Origin: Marinomonas shanghaiensis
GTDB lineage: Bacteria; Pseudomonadota; Gammaproteobacteria; Pseudomonadales; Marinomonadaceae
Length of the DNA: 64,000 bases
Assembly (NCBI RefSeq): GCF_003259175.1
Contig: NZ_QGOK01000007.1
Coordinates: forward strand, 167,454 to 231,453
Direction: 5' to 3'
Shown one piece after another: positions 26,281 through 36,250 of this stretch. Made by a program: the position numbers and the translations under genes. Below the pieces are notes generated by a model. That model did not search any database. It was not told the origin of the DNA and worked only from the letters and a program-made list of their open reading frames with translations. How positions within the stretch are numbered: the first letter of the stretch is position 1; each line of letters starts with the position of its first letter.

Positions 26281-27864
26281 TTATTTATAAAGGTGCATAT
26301 CGCTGTGCAAGCCTTTCCACAAACTCACACACATAATTAACATGAGCAATGTGAATGGTAGGCCAATAGTAATGGCTGCCGCTTGGATCGCACCGAGTGC
26401 TTCAGAGCCACCACCTACGAGTAAAGCAATGGCAATGATACCTTCAAGAACGGCCCAGAAAACACGTTGGATCATTGGAGCGTCGGTTTTACCGCCCGCG
26501 GTAATTCCATCAATGACCAAAGAGCCAGAGTCTGAAGACGTGACAAAGAAGACCAATACCAGAATGATGCCGACAAAAGAAATCAGCCCTGTTAACGGTA
26601 GGTTTGCAAACATTTGGAACATGGCTAATGACGAATCACCAATGCCGTCGGCTAATGCACCAATACCGTTGGCGGATTGGTCTAGAGCAGAACCACCAAA
26701 AATAGACATCCACACAAGAGAAACCACAGTTGGTACCAGGAGAACCGCAACTAGGAACTCACGAACAGTACGACCACGAGAAACACGTGCGATAAACATA
26801 CCGACAAATGGTGACCAGGAAATCCACCAAGCCCAATAGAACACAGTCCAACCATGGTAGAAAGTTGTGTCATCACGACCAATCCAGTTACTTAATGGGA
26901 TGATGTTTTCAACATAGCTCAAAAAGTAAGAACCCATAGCGGCAAAGATAGCGCCAGTATTACCAACGATGACAATGAAAATGGCCAGTACGGCAGCGAT
27001 AATCATGTTGATGTTGGATAACAGTTTCACCCCTCCTTCAAGACCACGAGCCACTGAAATAATAGCCACCGCGGTAACACCACAGATAACAAGGATTTGT
27101 GTTGTTAATGTGTTAGGGATATCGAATAGGAAGTTGAGGCCACCTGCGGCTTGCAGGGCACCAAAACCGAGAGACGTTGCCAAACCAAAGATGGTCGCAA
27201 TAACGGAGATAACGTCAATCACGTGACCAATACCGCCCCAAACCTTTTCACCAAATAAGGGATAAAAAGCGGAACGAATAGTCAGCGGTAAACCTTTGTT
27301 GTAAGCAAAGAAAGCCAAAGACAGGCCGACCACTGCGTAAATGGCCCAAGGGTGAAGACCCCAATGGAACATGGTAGCGCCCATCGCAAGATCGCGTGCT
27401 TCAGGTGTATTTGCAGCGACATCAAATGGCGTACCGTACCACGCTGTATAGTAACCGACAGGCTCAGCCACACTCCAAAACATCAGGCCGATACCCATTC
27501 CAGCTGCGAAAAGCATAGAAAACCAAGTAATGGTTGAGTGTTCTGCGCTCGCTTCGGTGCCACCTAAACGAATCTTACCCAAAGGTAGTGCAATTAAAAT
27601 CAAGCAGAAGAGTACGAAAATATTCCCTGCGACCATGAAGAACCAATCAAAGTTATCGATTGACCAATTTTTGGCGCCCGATAAAACAGCACTGGCATCG
27701 GCTGGGAATAAAATACTGCCAATAATGAATGCAAAAATGATCAAAGCACTGGTGCTAAACACAGGATTAAGTACGTCTAGACCAAGAAACTGTATGTTAT
27801 CTTGGCCTACTTTGTACGACGTGTTGTACTCTGCCCGACCACTGTCAGGTACTTTATTACTCAT
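26281..27864 (-). CDS. BCCT-family betaine/choline/carnitine transporter
   Basis: Membrane protein of 527 residues with about 12 TM helices. The family signature is clear around WTVFYWAWWISWSPFVGMF..RVSRGRTVREF in the C-terminal half, and the GMGIGLMFWSVAEP loop lies in the N-terminal half. It imports trimethylammonium compounds as osmoprotectants or carbon sources; the exact substrate cannot be read. ATG 27864 is 7 bases after AGGAG, whereas ATG 27870 is only 1 base away, so 27864 is chosen. It has no long C-terminal osmosensory tail, unlike BetP. Confidence 0.9.
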   Translation of the reverse strand: MSNKVPDSGRAEYNTSYKVGQDNIQFLGLDVLNPVFSTSALIIFAFIIGSILFPADASAVLSGAKNWSIDNFDWFFMVAGNIFVLFCLILIALPLGKIRLGGTEASAEHSTITWFSMLFAAGMGIGLMFWSVAEPVGYYTAWYGTPFDVAANTPEARDLAMGATMFHWGLHPWAIYAVVGLSLAFFAYNKGLPLTIRSAFYPLFGEKVWGGIGHVIDVISVIATIFGLATSLGFGALQAAGGLNFLFDIPNTLTTQILVICGVTAVAIISVARGLEGGVKLLSNINMIIAAVLAIFIVIVGNTGAIFAAMGSYFLSYVENIIPLSNWIGRDDTTFYHGWTVFYWAWWISWSPFVGMFIARVSRGRTVREFLVAVLLVPTVVSLVWMSIFGGSALDQSANGIGALADGIGDSSLAMFQMFANLPLTGLISFVGIILVLVFFVTSSDSGSLVIDGITAGGKTDAPMIQRVFWAVLEGIIAIALLVGGGSEALGAIQAAAITIGLPFTLLMLIMCVSLWKGLHSDMHLYK

Positions 27865-28145
27865 AAACATTCTCCTGAATTAGTGGAACTCTTTCTGTTC
27901 TTTTTAAACGAAAATCAACATGAGTGTTTTTTATACAATCTCGTTAACTCACACTAAAAGAATTCTCATGAGCAGATTGTTCTTAATGCGACGTATTTTG
28001 TCCTGTTTTCACAATTCATTCATAATTTTGGGTCGTTACCAAATAGAGCGAAGTCATGAATTAAAGCATCAAAATAGCGTTATTTTTCGTTTAAAAAGAC
28101 AAAGGAATTAGAAATGTCCACATTACGGTGTGTTTTTAATTAAGC
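27865..28145. other. Intergenic region with 14-bp inverted repeats
   Basis: TTTTTAAACGAAAA (27901-27914) and TTTTCGTTTAAAAA (28084-28097) are exact complements 169 bases apart, flanking an AT-rich stretch that contains the probable promoter of the BCCT gene on the minus strand. No gene was seen in the interval. The repeats could be paired regulator sites. Confidence 0.4.
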
Positions 28146-28175
28146 GAAAAAAGGCCATCTAGGATGGCCTTTTTC
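28146..28175 (-). terminator. Terminator of hemW operon
   Basis: GGCCATC-TAG-GATGGCC with flanking A and T runs lies about 80 bases past the hemW stop on the minus strand, ending in a T-run on that strand. It can act in both directions. Confidence 0.8.
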
Positions 28176-28254
28176 ATTTTTAACCTGGTAAGAGTTACAT
28201 CAATTTAGTTAGATGTCAAATTATAGTAAACAAAATGACCCGTTCGGTCAGGGT

Positions 28255-29424
28255 TTAAGGAAGGAATAATTCCAGTAATTCATTGAGGAATAGCTTACCT
28301 TTTTCTGTGGTTTTGATGCGTTGATGCTTCCATTCATTGTTATCTAAAAGACCCTGTTTTAACGCGGTTTCACAGGCTTTGAGCAGAGGTATTGGCACAC
28401 TTTGATAGGTAAATCGCTCATAATCCTTTAAATCAAAGGTTTCGAACAAACGTAAGCGATTCATCATAAATTCAAGGGGTAAGTCTTCTTGCTCGATGGC
28501 CTCTTTGATCACCAAGGCTTCAGGCAGAGTGTTTAAGTAATGGTTTGGATGGCGAGTCTTTCGTGTACGAAATATTTGTCCATTAACTAACGTGATTTTG
28601 CCGTGAGCGCCTGCGCCGATGCCGATGTAATCACCGAAGCGCCAATAGTTCAGATTGTGTGCTGCACGACGGTTTTGTTTCGAGTTCGCTGACACTTCAT
28701 ACTGCACATAACCCTGTTGGGTGAGCAGCGCTTGCCCTGCGTCTTGAATCCCCCACAATGTGTTATCTTCGGGTAGCGTAGGTGGGCGGCGATAAAATTC
28801 CGTATTGGGTTCGATCGTCAGTTGATACCAAGATAAGTGCTCAGGGTTCAATTCAATGGCCAGTGACAAGTCTTCCAGCGCCATGTCTAGGCTTTGATCA
28901 GGTAAGCCGTGCATCAAATCTAGGTTGATATTATCAAACCCAGCGGCTCTGGACTTATCCACAGCGTGTATGGCTTCTTCGCGGTTGTGGATTCTTCCTA
29001 GGGTTTTCAACAGGTTTGGCTGAAAACTTTGGATCCCAATGGACAAACGGTTAATACCCGCTTGGCGAAAATGACGAAACTTTTCCTGCTCAAAGGTCCC
29101 TGGGTTGGCTTCCATGGTAATTTCAGCGTTGTCAGCCCAAGTTAGCTTGTCGCGTAGCGCATCCATTAAACGGTAGTAGAAGTCTTCGCTCATCAAGCTG
29201 GGTGTGCCGCCCCCAATAAACGCGGTTTGGATGGGACGACCTGCTACATAAGGAAGATCCGCTTCTAAATCCGCTAAAAGTTGTGCGAGATAAGCGTCTT
29301 CAGGCAGTTTGCCATTGCTTTCAAAGCGGTCGGCTTGATGAGAATTAAAGTCGCAATAAGGGCACTTACGCACGCACCAAGGTAGGTGAATATACAAACT
29401 TAGTGGTGGTAACGACGTGCTCAA
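28255..29424 (-). CDS. hemW: HemW, radical-SAM heme chaperone
   Basis: The 389-residue protein carries the radical-SAM cluster motif CxxxCxxC at Cys17, Cys21 and Cys24 (CVRKCPYC), then GGGTPSLM, EANPGT, and GVQSF-type strand motifs. HemW binds heme and is thought to insert it into respiratory proteins; it was formerly annotated as an oxygen-independent coproporphyrinogen oxidase, but the HemN fourth cysteine (CxxxCxxCxC) is replaced by Phe here, which fits HemW. It overlaps rdgB by 4 bases (ATGA), a common gene pair in gammaproteobacteria. Confidence 0.93.
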   Translation of the reverse strand: MSTSLPPLSLYIHLPWCVRKCPYCDFNSHQADRFESNGKLPEDAYLAQLLADLEADLPYVAGRPIQTAFIGGGTPSLMSEDFYYRLMDALRDKLTWADNAEITMEANPGTFEQEKFRHFRQAGINRLSIGIQSFQPNLLKTLGRIHNREEAIHAVDKSRAAGFDNINLDLMHGLPDQSLDMALEDLSLAIELNPEHLSWYQLTIEPNTEFYRRPPTLPEDNTLWGIQDAGQALLTQQGYVQYEVSANSKQNRRAAHNLNYWRFGDYIGIGAGAHGKITLVNGQIFRTRKTRHPNHYLNTLPEALVIKEAIEQEDLPLEFMMNRLRLFETFDLKDYERFTYQSVPIPLLKACETALKQGLLDNNEWKHQRIKTTEKGKLFLNELLELFLP

Positions 29425-30041
29425 AATGGCGTTCCTTGTTGGGAAGGGGAGGATTGAAATGCGGCAAAAAGTTGTTTTAACGCTTTACCGCGATGGCTAA
29501 TTTGATTTTTCACTTCTTTTGGTAAGCTGGCAGCACTGCAAGCGCACTCTGGTACATAAAACAAGGGATCGTAGCCAAAACCTTCTTGGCCTTCTGTGGA
29601 TGTTAAAATACGGCCTTCCCATACACCATGGAACACTTGTGGCGTTGGGTCGTCTTTGTGACGCATATAGGCTAATACGCAATGAAAACGAGCGGTACGC
29701 TCGTGTTCGGGCACTCCTTCGAGTTTTTCTAGCAGTAGGGCGTTATTTGCTGCGTTATTGCCGTGTTCTCCCGCAAAGCGAGCCGAATAAATCCCCGGCG
29801 CACCATCGAGATAATCCACTTCAATGCCGGAATCATCCGCCAATGCTGGTAAGCCTGTTTGGGCACAAGCGTGGCGTGCTTTCAGGATGGCATTTTCAAT
29901 AAAACTCAAGCCTGTTTCTTCGGCGTCTTCGACGTTAAACTCGCTTTGTGGCTTAACATCAATACCCATATCGCCAAGCAAGGCATTGAATTCTCTGATT
30001 TTTCCAGCATTGCTGCTGGCGAGTACGATGGTTTTGTTCAT
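29421..30041 (-). CDS. rdgB: XTP/dITP diphosphatase (RdgB/HAM1)
   Basis: Cytoplasmic pyrophosphatase of 206 residues that removes non-canonical purine triphosphates to prevent mutagenic incorporation. The family motifs are complete: LASSNAGKIREF near the N-terminus (phosphate-binding), ADDSGIEVDYLDGAPGIYSARFA, GFGYDPLFYVP and SHRGKAL. GAGGG lies ahead of the ATG. It begins the rdgB-hemW pair and is separated from metW by a hairpin. Confidence 0.95.
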   Translation of the reverse strand: MNKTIVLASSNAGKIREFNALLGDMGIDVKPQSEFNVEDAEETGLSFIENAILKARHACAQTGLPALADDSGIEVDYLDGAPGIYSARFAGEHGNNAANNALLLEKLEGVPEHERTARFHCVLAYMRHKDDPTPQVFHGVWEGRILTSTEGQEGFGYDPLFYVPECACSAASLPKEVKNQISHRGKALKQLFAAFQSSPSQQGTPF

Positions 30042-30066
30042 CGATTTTCCCTCTGTTATTCTTTAA

Positions 30067-30095
30067 AACAAAGGCGGCTGATGGGCCGCCTTGTT
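30067..30095 (-). terminator. Terminator between metW and rdgB
   Basis: AACAA-a-GGCGGC (30067-30078) and GCCGCC-TTGTT (30085-30095) form a GC-rich stem with a 6-nt loop 15 bases after the metW stop on the minus strand, followed there by TTTGTTTT. It should separate the metXW transcript from rdgB-hemW. Confidence 0.75.
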
Positions 30096-30109
30096 GTGTG
30101 ATGTATCGT

Positions 30110-30700
30110 CTAACGACTGATATGAAAAATGGCCGTTTCACTGAATAGATTCGGCATGGATCGAATCCACCAATGGTCTTTAAGTTGACCATCGACAGCG
30201 GCCCAACGCAGAATTTTGATGTTTTTTTCACGGCACAAACGTTCAAAATCTTGAAAGGTAAAAAAGTGAATGTTTGGGGTGTCGTACCAATTATAGGGCA
30301 AGAAATCCGATACCGGCATTCGGCCTTTCAGCGCTAAATGCAGACGACTGCGCCAATGACCAAAGTTTGGAAAGGTGATAATGCATTCTTTGCCGATGCG
30401 CAGCATTTCGTCAATCAATAAGTCAGGACGACGGAATTGTTGCAAGGCGTGAGTCATTAATACGAGATCGAAGCTTTGGTCATCGAAGTTTTGCAAACCT
30501 TCGTCGATGTTTTGCTCTAAAACCGGAATGCCTTTTTTAATACAGGTGTTTAAATCGTCAGGACCAATTTCCAGACCATAGCCATTCACTTGTTTGTTTT
30601 TGATGAGATGGTGAAGCAATTCGCCTGGCCCGCAAGCTAAATCCAGCACTCGAATGTTGGGCTGAATCCATTCGTCGATCATTTCTAAGTCAGAGCGCAT
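30110..30700 (-). CDS. metW: MetW, methionine biosynthesis methyltransferase-like protein
   Basis: The 196-residue protein has a SAM-binding type fold (VLDLACGPGELLHHL). MetW is required together with MetX for homoserine acylation in many proteobacteria and does not necessarily act as a methyltransferase. The start codon shares one base with the metX stop (TAATG), with GGAGACC ahead, so the two are strongly coupled. Confidence 0.93.
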   Translation of the reverse strand: MRSDLEMIDEWIQPNIRVLDLACGPGELLHHLIKNKQVNGYGLEIGPDDLNTCIKKGIPVLEQNIDEGLQNFDDQSFDLVLMTHALQQFRRPDLLIDEMLRIGKECIITFPNFGHWRSRLHLALKGRMPVSDFLPYNWYDTPNIHFFTFQDFERLCREKNIKILRWAAVDGQLKDHWWIRSMPNLFSETAIFHISR

Positions 30701-31857
30701 TATTTGGTCTCCGTCGTTACGTTGCTTGCGATGCGAGTTAAAAAGGTGCTTAACACGGCCATATAGCGAGGAATTGGGAACAAAAAGGCATCGTGACCTT
30801 CTGTGGCTTCGATCTTGGCGTAAGAAACCAGTTTACCGGCTTTGACCAAGGCGTTAACAATCTCTTCGCTACGTTCTGGAGCGAAGCGCCAATCGGTAGT
30901 AAAGGACACCAGTAAAAATTCGCATTGGGCTCGGCTTAGAACCGCGGATAAGTCGCCACCGGTTTGCGAGGCGGGATCAAAGTAATCCAGGGCTTTGGTC
31001 ATCAGCATGTAGGTGTTGGCGTCAAACCGTTTGGTGAAGGCTTCGCCTTGATAGCGCAAGTAACTTTCCACTTCGAATTCAATGCCGTAATTGTATTGGT
31101 AGCGATCGTGACGCATTTGGCGACCAAACTTTGCCCCCATGGCATCGTCTGAAAGATAGGTAATATGGCCCAACATGCGAGCCAAACCTAGACCGTTGGT
31201 GGGGACAGAATTATTTTCTATGTAATTACCATCAAAAAAGTCAGGATCACGACGAATGGATTGGCGCGCGACTTCATTGAAGGCAATATTCTGTGTCGAC
31301 AATTTTGGCGCGGAAGCGACAATCACAGCGGACTTCAGACGGGTAGGGAAGCGGATACTCCATTCGAGTACTTGCATGCCGCCAAGACTGCCACCCACAA
31401 TGGCCGCAAAGGTCTGAATGCCCAAGACGTCTGCCAAACGGGCCTGACTTTCCACCCAGTCTTCTACGGTGACAATGGGAAAACTGGCTTCCCAACGTTG
31501 TCCCGTTTCTGGGTTAATGCTGGTGGGACCTGTTGAGCCACAGCAGCCACCTAAGTTATTGAGGGCAATCACAAAAAATTTATTGGTATCGATGGCTTTC
31601 CCCGGTCCTATTGCGGTATCCCACCAACCTGGCTTGGTGTCCGACAGGGTGTGATAGCCTGCCGCATGATGATCGCCGCTGAGCGCATGACAAATTAACA
31701 CCGCATTAGACGCGCTTTTATTCAGGGTGCCATAAGTCTCGTATACTAACTGATACGAGGACAAGGTTTGTCCGCAGGACAGTGCCAACGGTGTGTCGAA
31801 TTGCGCAATCTGTGGCGTGACAATACCAACAGAGTCGGCTGGAATGACGTCCGGCAT
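30700..31857 (-). CDS. metX: Homoserine O-acyltransferase MetX
   Basis: Alpha/beta-hydrolase-fold enzyme of 385 residues that activates homoserine in methionine synthesis. The nucleophile is Ser157 in GGSLGGMQ, the acid is in FTTDWRF and the histidine is in EGHDAFL, so the triad is complete. [14 protein letters not shown] is the usual loop. Whether the acyl donor is acetyl- or succinyl-CoA cannot be told from the family alone: the Pseudomonas MetX enzyme is a succinyltransferase. The metX-metW order is typical. Confidence 0.93.
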   Translation of the reverse strand: MPDVIPADSVGIVTPQIAQFDTPLALSCGQTLSSYQLVYETYGTLNKSASNAVLICHALSGDHHAAGYHTLSDTKPGWWDTAIGPGKAIDTNKFFVIALNNLGGCCGSTGPTSINPETGQRWEASFPIVTVEDWVESQARLADVLGIQTFAAIVGGSLGGMQVLEWSIRFPTRLKSAVIVASAPKLSTQNIAFNEVARQSIRRDPDFFDGNYIENNSVPTNGLGLARMLGHITYLSDDAMGAKFGRQMRHDRYQYNYGIEFEVESYLRYQGEAFTKRFDANTYMLMTKALDYFDPASQTGGDLSAVLSRAQCEFLLVSFTTDWRFAPERSEEIVNALVKAGKLVSYAKIEATEGHDAFLFPIPRYMAVLSTFLTRIASNVTTETK

Positions 31858-31992
31858 AGGTTTGTTTGTATCCTAAAGTCTAAAGAAAGTGCTCGAGTTC
31901 CCGTGAAGATAGGTGGGAAGGTTCATCGATGAATGATGCTGCACAGTCTAGCGTTTGCGTCTAGTGTCATCAAGGGTTTGCTATAGAATGGT

Positions 31993-32043
31993 CGCTTTAG
32001 AAAGCGCTTATGTTGTCTTTTTTGCAGACAATCAAAAGCGCTT
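31993..32043. repeat. Overlapping hairpins between chemoreceptor and metX
   Basis: AAGCGCTT occurs twice (32002-32009, 32036-32043), itself palindromic, around TTGTCT/AGACAA (32013-32018, 32026-32031). CGCTTT (31993-31998) can also pair with AAAGCG (32001-32006). It lies downstream of the chemoreceptor gene and upstream of metX on the minus strand and may be a terminator without a strong T-run. I found no recognised SAM-responsive leader before metX. Confidence 0.35.
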
Positions 32044-32060
32044 GTTGATGAATGACTTTT

Positions 32061-33947
32061 TTAAGCGAGGGTAAAAACTTGTGTTTTCACCGCAAGTTGC
32101 GCAGAAATGAGCTGAATCTGCTTGGTTTTATCCGCCAAAATGTCGATAGAGCGTGTGTCTTGGTTGAGTTGTTGTGCAATTTCTTCCATTTCGGTGCTCA
32201 TCTGGATGGCGGTACTAGCCACGTCGTGAATAGCGTTGGCCATCGAGTCAGTGGATTGTGATCCTGTCATCGCATTGTTTTCGATGTCACGCATGGCTTC
32301 TTCAGCCTTGCTGCCATTTTCGCTGATGATTCTTAAGTTGTTTTGTCCGCCTTCCATGGTACTAATGGCTGTCTGAGTGGACTGTTGAATGGTGTTGACT
32401 ATGTCGGTAATTTTTGAAGTCGCATCAACGGTTTTTTCTGCTAAAGCGCGTACTTCATCGGCAACCACTGAGAATCCTCGTCCAGCTTCACCGGCGCGAG
32501 CGGCTTCTATTGCGGCATTTAAGGCGAGTAAATTCGTTTGGCTTGCAAGGTCGTTGATCATCGCGATAACACTGTCGATATTTTTCGATAAGCGTCCCAG
32601 TTCATCGAGTTGCTGACTGGTCATGTTGACAATATTGACGGTGTCAGTGATGCTGTTTAATACCATTTTAATGGTATCCGCTCCTGATTTTGCCGATTGA
32701 TAGGTGTCTTTAGAATGGGCTTTAAGGGTATTAGTGGTACTGGATAGTTCGTTTAAACGGCTTGAAATATCGTCGGTGGCGGACGCTAATGAGAGGGTTC
32801 GCTGATTGACCAAGTGATTGCTGCTGGCGATGCTATTGATGGTGTTGTTTAAGTCGGTTGACATGGCGCTGACATTATCCGTCGTAGAAACCACGTCTTT
32901 TAATACGTCCCCCAGGCCGCCTGTCATTTCATTGAGCGATTGACTGAGCTGGTCAAATTCATCGTTGCGCCTGCTGTTGATGGCAGCTTTGGAAGACATG
33001 TCCCCTTTTTTTACCTTGTTTAGGTCGCTAATGATGTTGTGTAACGTCATGTTAACGCTGCGGCCAATGGCAACCATGAGTAAGGCGGCGAAAAAAATGA
33101 CCCCCGTGCTGACACTAAGAAGGGTAATGTTGGCTTGGGTTGAGCTTTTCTCTGCGTCGGTTTCGGCTTGGGCAATGGTTGCTTCAATGAGCTGACTGGC
33201 CTTGAGCTGGCTGTCATTAAAGCGTTCTTTTTGTTCCGTAAATTGGGCTTCTATGACATCTAGCGATTGGTATTCTTTACCGTATTGAATAAGCGCATCG
33301 CGATAAGCGTTGGCTTTGACGCCGTGGGTATCTTGAAAGCCAAAGTTCTCTATACGGTTATCAAAGCGAGCAAAACTATCAGTAAATTCGGCCAATGTGC
33401 TGTCTTCGGGATCGGATAGGTAGCTTGCCTCGGCTTTACGAACATTCGTAAACTCTCGTTTTAGTAGACTAAGGCTTTTGATGTCTTCGCTTATTTCTTC
33501 CCCCATTGTATTGACGCTGCCGCGCAAACCAGAGGAGGAATCAAAACCTATCGTGTGGCGTTTATTAATCAGCATCATGAGGGCTTGGCTGTAGTTATTC
33601 ATGGCTACAAGATTGTCTTCAAGAGCGCTTTTTAATTCTAGTCGACTGGCTTGTGCGATATTGGCCGTAATGGTTTGGTTGTTTTGTTCTATTTGCTGAT
33701 TGGCGCTAGCGACATAATCGGAATAGTTGTCGACCGAAATGGATCTGAGCTGGTCGGCAATTTCGAGCATGTGAATGCTGAGTTGATCATTTGATGCCTG
33801 AATTTTAGAGAGTTTTCTGAGTTCGTTGTTGGCATCCTGCTGAGAAGAAAGACCTTTCATGGCAACAAAGGTCACTATGATGAAACCCAAAACGGCTGTA
33901 ATAAGCAGCAGCAATAATTTTGTTTTGAAGGATAGGTTGGCTAACAT
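32061..33947 (-). CDS. Methyl-accepting chemotaxis protein
   Basis: Chemoreceptor of about 628 residues: TM1 near 10-30, a periplasmic helical ligand domain of about 240 residues, TM2 near 275-295, HAMP, and a long cytoplasmic coiled coil whose tip carries [30 protein letters not shown] 33947 has AGGAAAG ahead; the frame opens six codons earlier at 33965. The sensory region looks like a four-helix bundle rather than Cache. No flagellar or che genes are nearby. The ligand is unknown. Confidence 0.9.
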   Translation of the reverse strand: MLANLSFKTKLLLLLITAVLGFIIVTFVAMKGLSSQQDANNELRKLSKIQASNDQLSIHMLEIADQLRSISVDNYSDYVASANQQIEQNNQTITANIAQASRLELKSALEDNLVAMNNYSQALMMLINKRHTIGFDSSSGLRGSVNTMGEEISEDIKSLSLLKREFTNVRKAEASYLSDPEDSTLAEFTDSFARFDNRIENFGFQDTHGVKANAYRDALIQYGKEYQSLDVIEAQFTEQKERFNDSQLKASQLIEATIAQAETDAEKSSTQANITLLSVSTGVIFFAALLMVAIGRSVNMTLHNIISDLNKVKKGDMSSKAAINSRRNDEFDQLSQSLNEMTGGLGDVLKDVVSTTDNVSAMSTDLNNTINSIASSNHLVNQRTLSLASATDDISSRLNELSSTTNTLKAHSKDTYQSAKSGADTIKMVLNSITDTVNIVNMTSQQLDELGRLSKNIDSVIAMINDLASQTNLLALNAAIEAARAGEAGRGFSVVADEVRALAEKTVDATSKITDIVNTIQQSTQTAISTMEGGQNNLRIISENGSKAEEAMRDIENNAMTGSQSTDSMANAIHDVASTAIQMSTEMEEIAQQLNQDTRSIDILADKTKQIQLISAQLAVKTQVFTLA

Positions 33948-34140
33948 GATGACTTTCCTGATCATAATAGAGAAGCGTTAGAGAGAGTGCGCGCAAATTA
34001 AGTAGCACCTAGTGATTTCAGGTCATGCAAGCATCGTGCTAAAAATACCCAAAGTGATCTGTTATATTTGGCGTGATAATGGAGAAGGAGGCTGATGCTT
34101 GCTTCTTTGTGGGGCGTTTGAGTGCTTTACGCGCAAAAAA

Positions 34141-34165
34141 AAGCCCTAATTTGGTTAGGGCGATT
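34141..34165 (-). terminator. Terminator of rsmD transcript
   Basis: GCCCTAA (34143-34149) and TTAGGGC (34155-34161) with a 5-nt loop, followed on the minus strand by a run of eight T. It lies 15 bases past the rsmD stop. Confidence 0.85.
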
Positions 34166-34175
34166 TTAATAGTGT

Positions 34176-34778
34176 TTATTTATTGATGTCGAATAGCCGA
34201 TAGACCAATTGTCCTGCATTTTTTTCTTTTATTAACGTCCAGTGAGCGGGAAGCGCGGGAAGCGCGGCTTCTTTTTCCATTTCGATGTAGACCAAAGCAC
34301 GTGATGCGAGCCAGCCTTTTTCGAGCAATGGAATGATTTGAGCCAGCCAGCCTTTACGAAACGGCGGATCTAAGAATACGATGTCCATCGCATGCGGTGT
34401 CACGGTATCCAAAAAAACGGCGGCGTTTTGCGCGATCACCTTCGCTTTATCGGTCGCACCTAAAGTGGCTAAGTTGGCGGTCATTTGTTGTGAAACGACA
34501 CGTGAATTATCCACAAATGTAAGATGTTTGGCGCCACGTGATAACGCTTCGAGCCCCAGTGCGCCTGATCCACAAAACAGATCACCACAGACCGCTCCTG
34601 GAATGTGATGGTTAATCCAGTTAAACAGGGTTTCTCTTACTCGGTCCGGTGTGGGCCTTAAGCCTTCAACGGCGGGAATGGGTACTTGGCGCGATCGCCA
34701 TTCCCCCGCGATGATACGCAGTTTTGAGGCTTTCGCTTTGCTGTTGTTGACGGCGCTACTGGGGGTGTTTTTTTTCAT
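34176..34778 (-). CDS. rsmD: 16S rRNA (guanine966-N2)-methyltransferase
   Basis: Cytoplasmic methyltransferase of 200 residues that modifies G966 of 16S rRNA. Seen are RIIAGEWRSRQVPIP, RPTPDRVRETLFNWI, the SAM motif DLFCGSGALGLEALSRGA, and the catalytic-type LDPPF in motif IV. The N-terminal 20 residues are polar. Its start overlaps the end of the upstream peptidase-like gene by 4 bases. Location opposite ftsY is conserved in many gammaproteobacteria. Confidence 0.94.
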   Translation of the reverse strand: MKKNTPSSAVNNSKAKASKLRIIAGEWRSRQVPIPAVEGLRPTPDRVRETLFNWINHHIPGAVCGDLFCGSGALGLEALSRGAKHLTFVDNSRVVSQQMTANLATLGATDKAKVIAQNAAVFLDTVTPHAMDIVFLDPPFRKGWLAQIIPLLEKGWLASRALVYIEMEKEAALPALPAHWTLIKEKNAGQLVYRLFDINK

Positions 34779-36085
34779 TGATAGACCTGAATCTCTTGAT
34801 AGGACGATGGCTTTAATAAGGTTTTAAGTGTGGCTTGGTACTCTTCAAGCGAGAAATTATTCATCGCTTCTTGATAGTCGGCAGCGAATTTTTCCAAGGT
34901 TAATGAGCCATTCTGGTTGGTGACTTGAGTCGCGATGTTACTCCACCAAGTGGGCGATAAGCTTTGTTGTTCGAGTTGTTGTTTGAAGTCATCGAGCAGT
35001 GTTTGAAATGTCTTGGGATGCTTGATAGACGGCACTTGTTCGGTAAAAATGAGGCTTTTGGCATTAATAAAACGCGAAACGTCGTCGGTAGGGGCATTCG
35101 TGGTGACGTTACTGCCATACTGAATGCTCCACCACGCCCAAGGGTTTTGTGGTGATAATATTAAGGCGAGTTGAGCAAAATCAATATGTGGTTGTTGGTT
35201 CAGTGTGGCAATCATATCGGCGCCCCATATTTGTAAGCTAATCCATTCTGTAACAGAGGTAATGGATGAGAGCGCTAAAGCACTGCGGGTTTGCCAAAGT
35301 TCACCTTCCTGTTGCTGAATCGTCGCGCTAAGGAGCGCATGTTGAAGAGGTTCTGTTGTCTGATTTGCTAGACGATAGTCTTGGCTTATGTTGTTGATTG
35401 CATCTTGAATGGCCGTTTTGGAGTCGGGTGTCATATCTCCAATGATAAAAATGGCGCTCGCAGAGGTTGTTAAGTCTTGATAATAGTCTGCCACGTCTTG
35501 TAGTGATATTGCTGGATGCTCTGATGTTTCGTCTGGCTGAGTAGGATCAAAAAAGAGCACTTCTTCAAGCTCGTGTTGTACGGGAGGGTTAGCGTGTTGT
35601 TGGCGTTGCCAATTGTCAAAGGTTCGACGCTTGAATTCCGGTGCTTTTAGCCAATTGCTCAGCAAGGACAGTGTTGGCATTAAGTATTGTGGCTCATTAC
35701 TTAATGTCACCCCAATACTTTGTCTTTCGTGATCATAATAGCTGCTTGCGCTGGCCGCTAAAGGCGTTAACCTTTGATTAATAGACGCGGTGCTAAGCGG
35801 TAGAGAGTCACTCATTAAAAGAGCAAGCGTTGTTTGAGTCAGCGGCATGTTGCGGGTGCTTGCGCGAAAGGCAAAGCGAATTTCCAATTTGTCACTTGCC
35901 TGCCATTGCTCTTGTTTGAGCCAAATAACGGGAATGCCTGATGTTGTGGTCCACGTCTCTACATTGGGTGTGGGAAATTTATTGGCCGGTGCAGTGAGGT
36001 TGAGTAGCCAAATAGCCAATGTGCAGAACAGCATAATGGCGGCTAATACCGGTCTACTGAAAAGAGGTTTGTTGCTATCGGACAT
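34775..36085 (-). CDS. Membrane-anchored, catalytically degenerate M16 peptidase-like protein
   Basis: The 436-residue protein has one N-terminal TM helix (about 9-30) and the layout of an M16 insulinase-like subunit, but the zinc motif HxxEH, expected shortly after the RFAFRAS strand, is replaced by ALLMSDSLP. In Pseudomonas two M16 genes lie between rsmD and ftsY, one active and one inactive; here only the inactive-type copy remains and it overlaps rsmD. It may be a partner subunit of a peptidase encoded elsewhere, or a repurposed scaffold. The fold assignment is based on the general pattern and context. Confidence 0.7.
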   Translation of the reverse strand: MSDSNKPLFSRPVLAAIMLFCTLAIWLLNLTAPANKFPTPNVETWTTTSGIPVIWLKQEQWQASDKLEIRFAFRASTRNMPLTQTTLALLMSDSLPLSTASINQRLTPLAASASSYYDHERQSIGVTLSNEPQYLMPTLSLLSNWLKAPEFKRRTFDNWQRQQHANPPVQHELEEVLFFDPTQPDETSEHPAISLQDVADYYQDLTTSASAIFIIGDMTPDSKTAIQDAINNISQDYRLANQTTEPLQHALLSATIQQQEGELWQTRSALALSSITSVTEWISLQIWGADMIATLNQQPHIDFAQLALILSPQNPWAWWSIQYGSNVTTNAPTDDVSRFINAKSLIFTEQVPSIKHPKTFQTLLDDFKQQLEQQSLSPTWWSNIATQVTNQNGSLTLEKFAADYQEAMNNFSLEEYQATLKTLLKPSSYQEIQVYQ

Positions 36086-36250
36086 AATTTACCTTAGAAA
36101 GAGAAGAATGTTTGATGAAAACTAAGCCTGTTTGCGAGCCAGAATAATGTTAAAATAAGGGTTTCTAAGTGTTCATATATGTAGCGCTGTGTCTAATCAT
36201 AGCATTTCACGGTTGTTTACTGCATCAGTCAAAATAAAGAGATCGATTTA

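Noticed and set aside
31858..32060. Possible SAM riboswitch before metX
   Set aside because: I looked for the SAM-I, SAM-II and SAM-IV core sequences on the minus strand and found none; only hairpins are visible.
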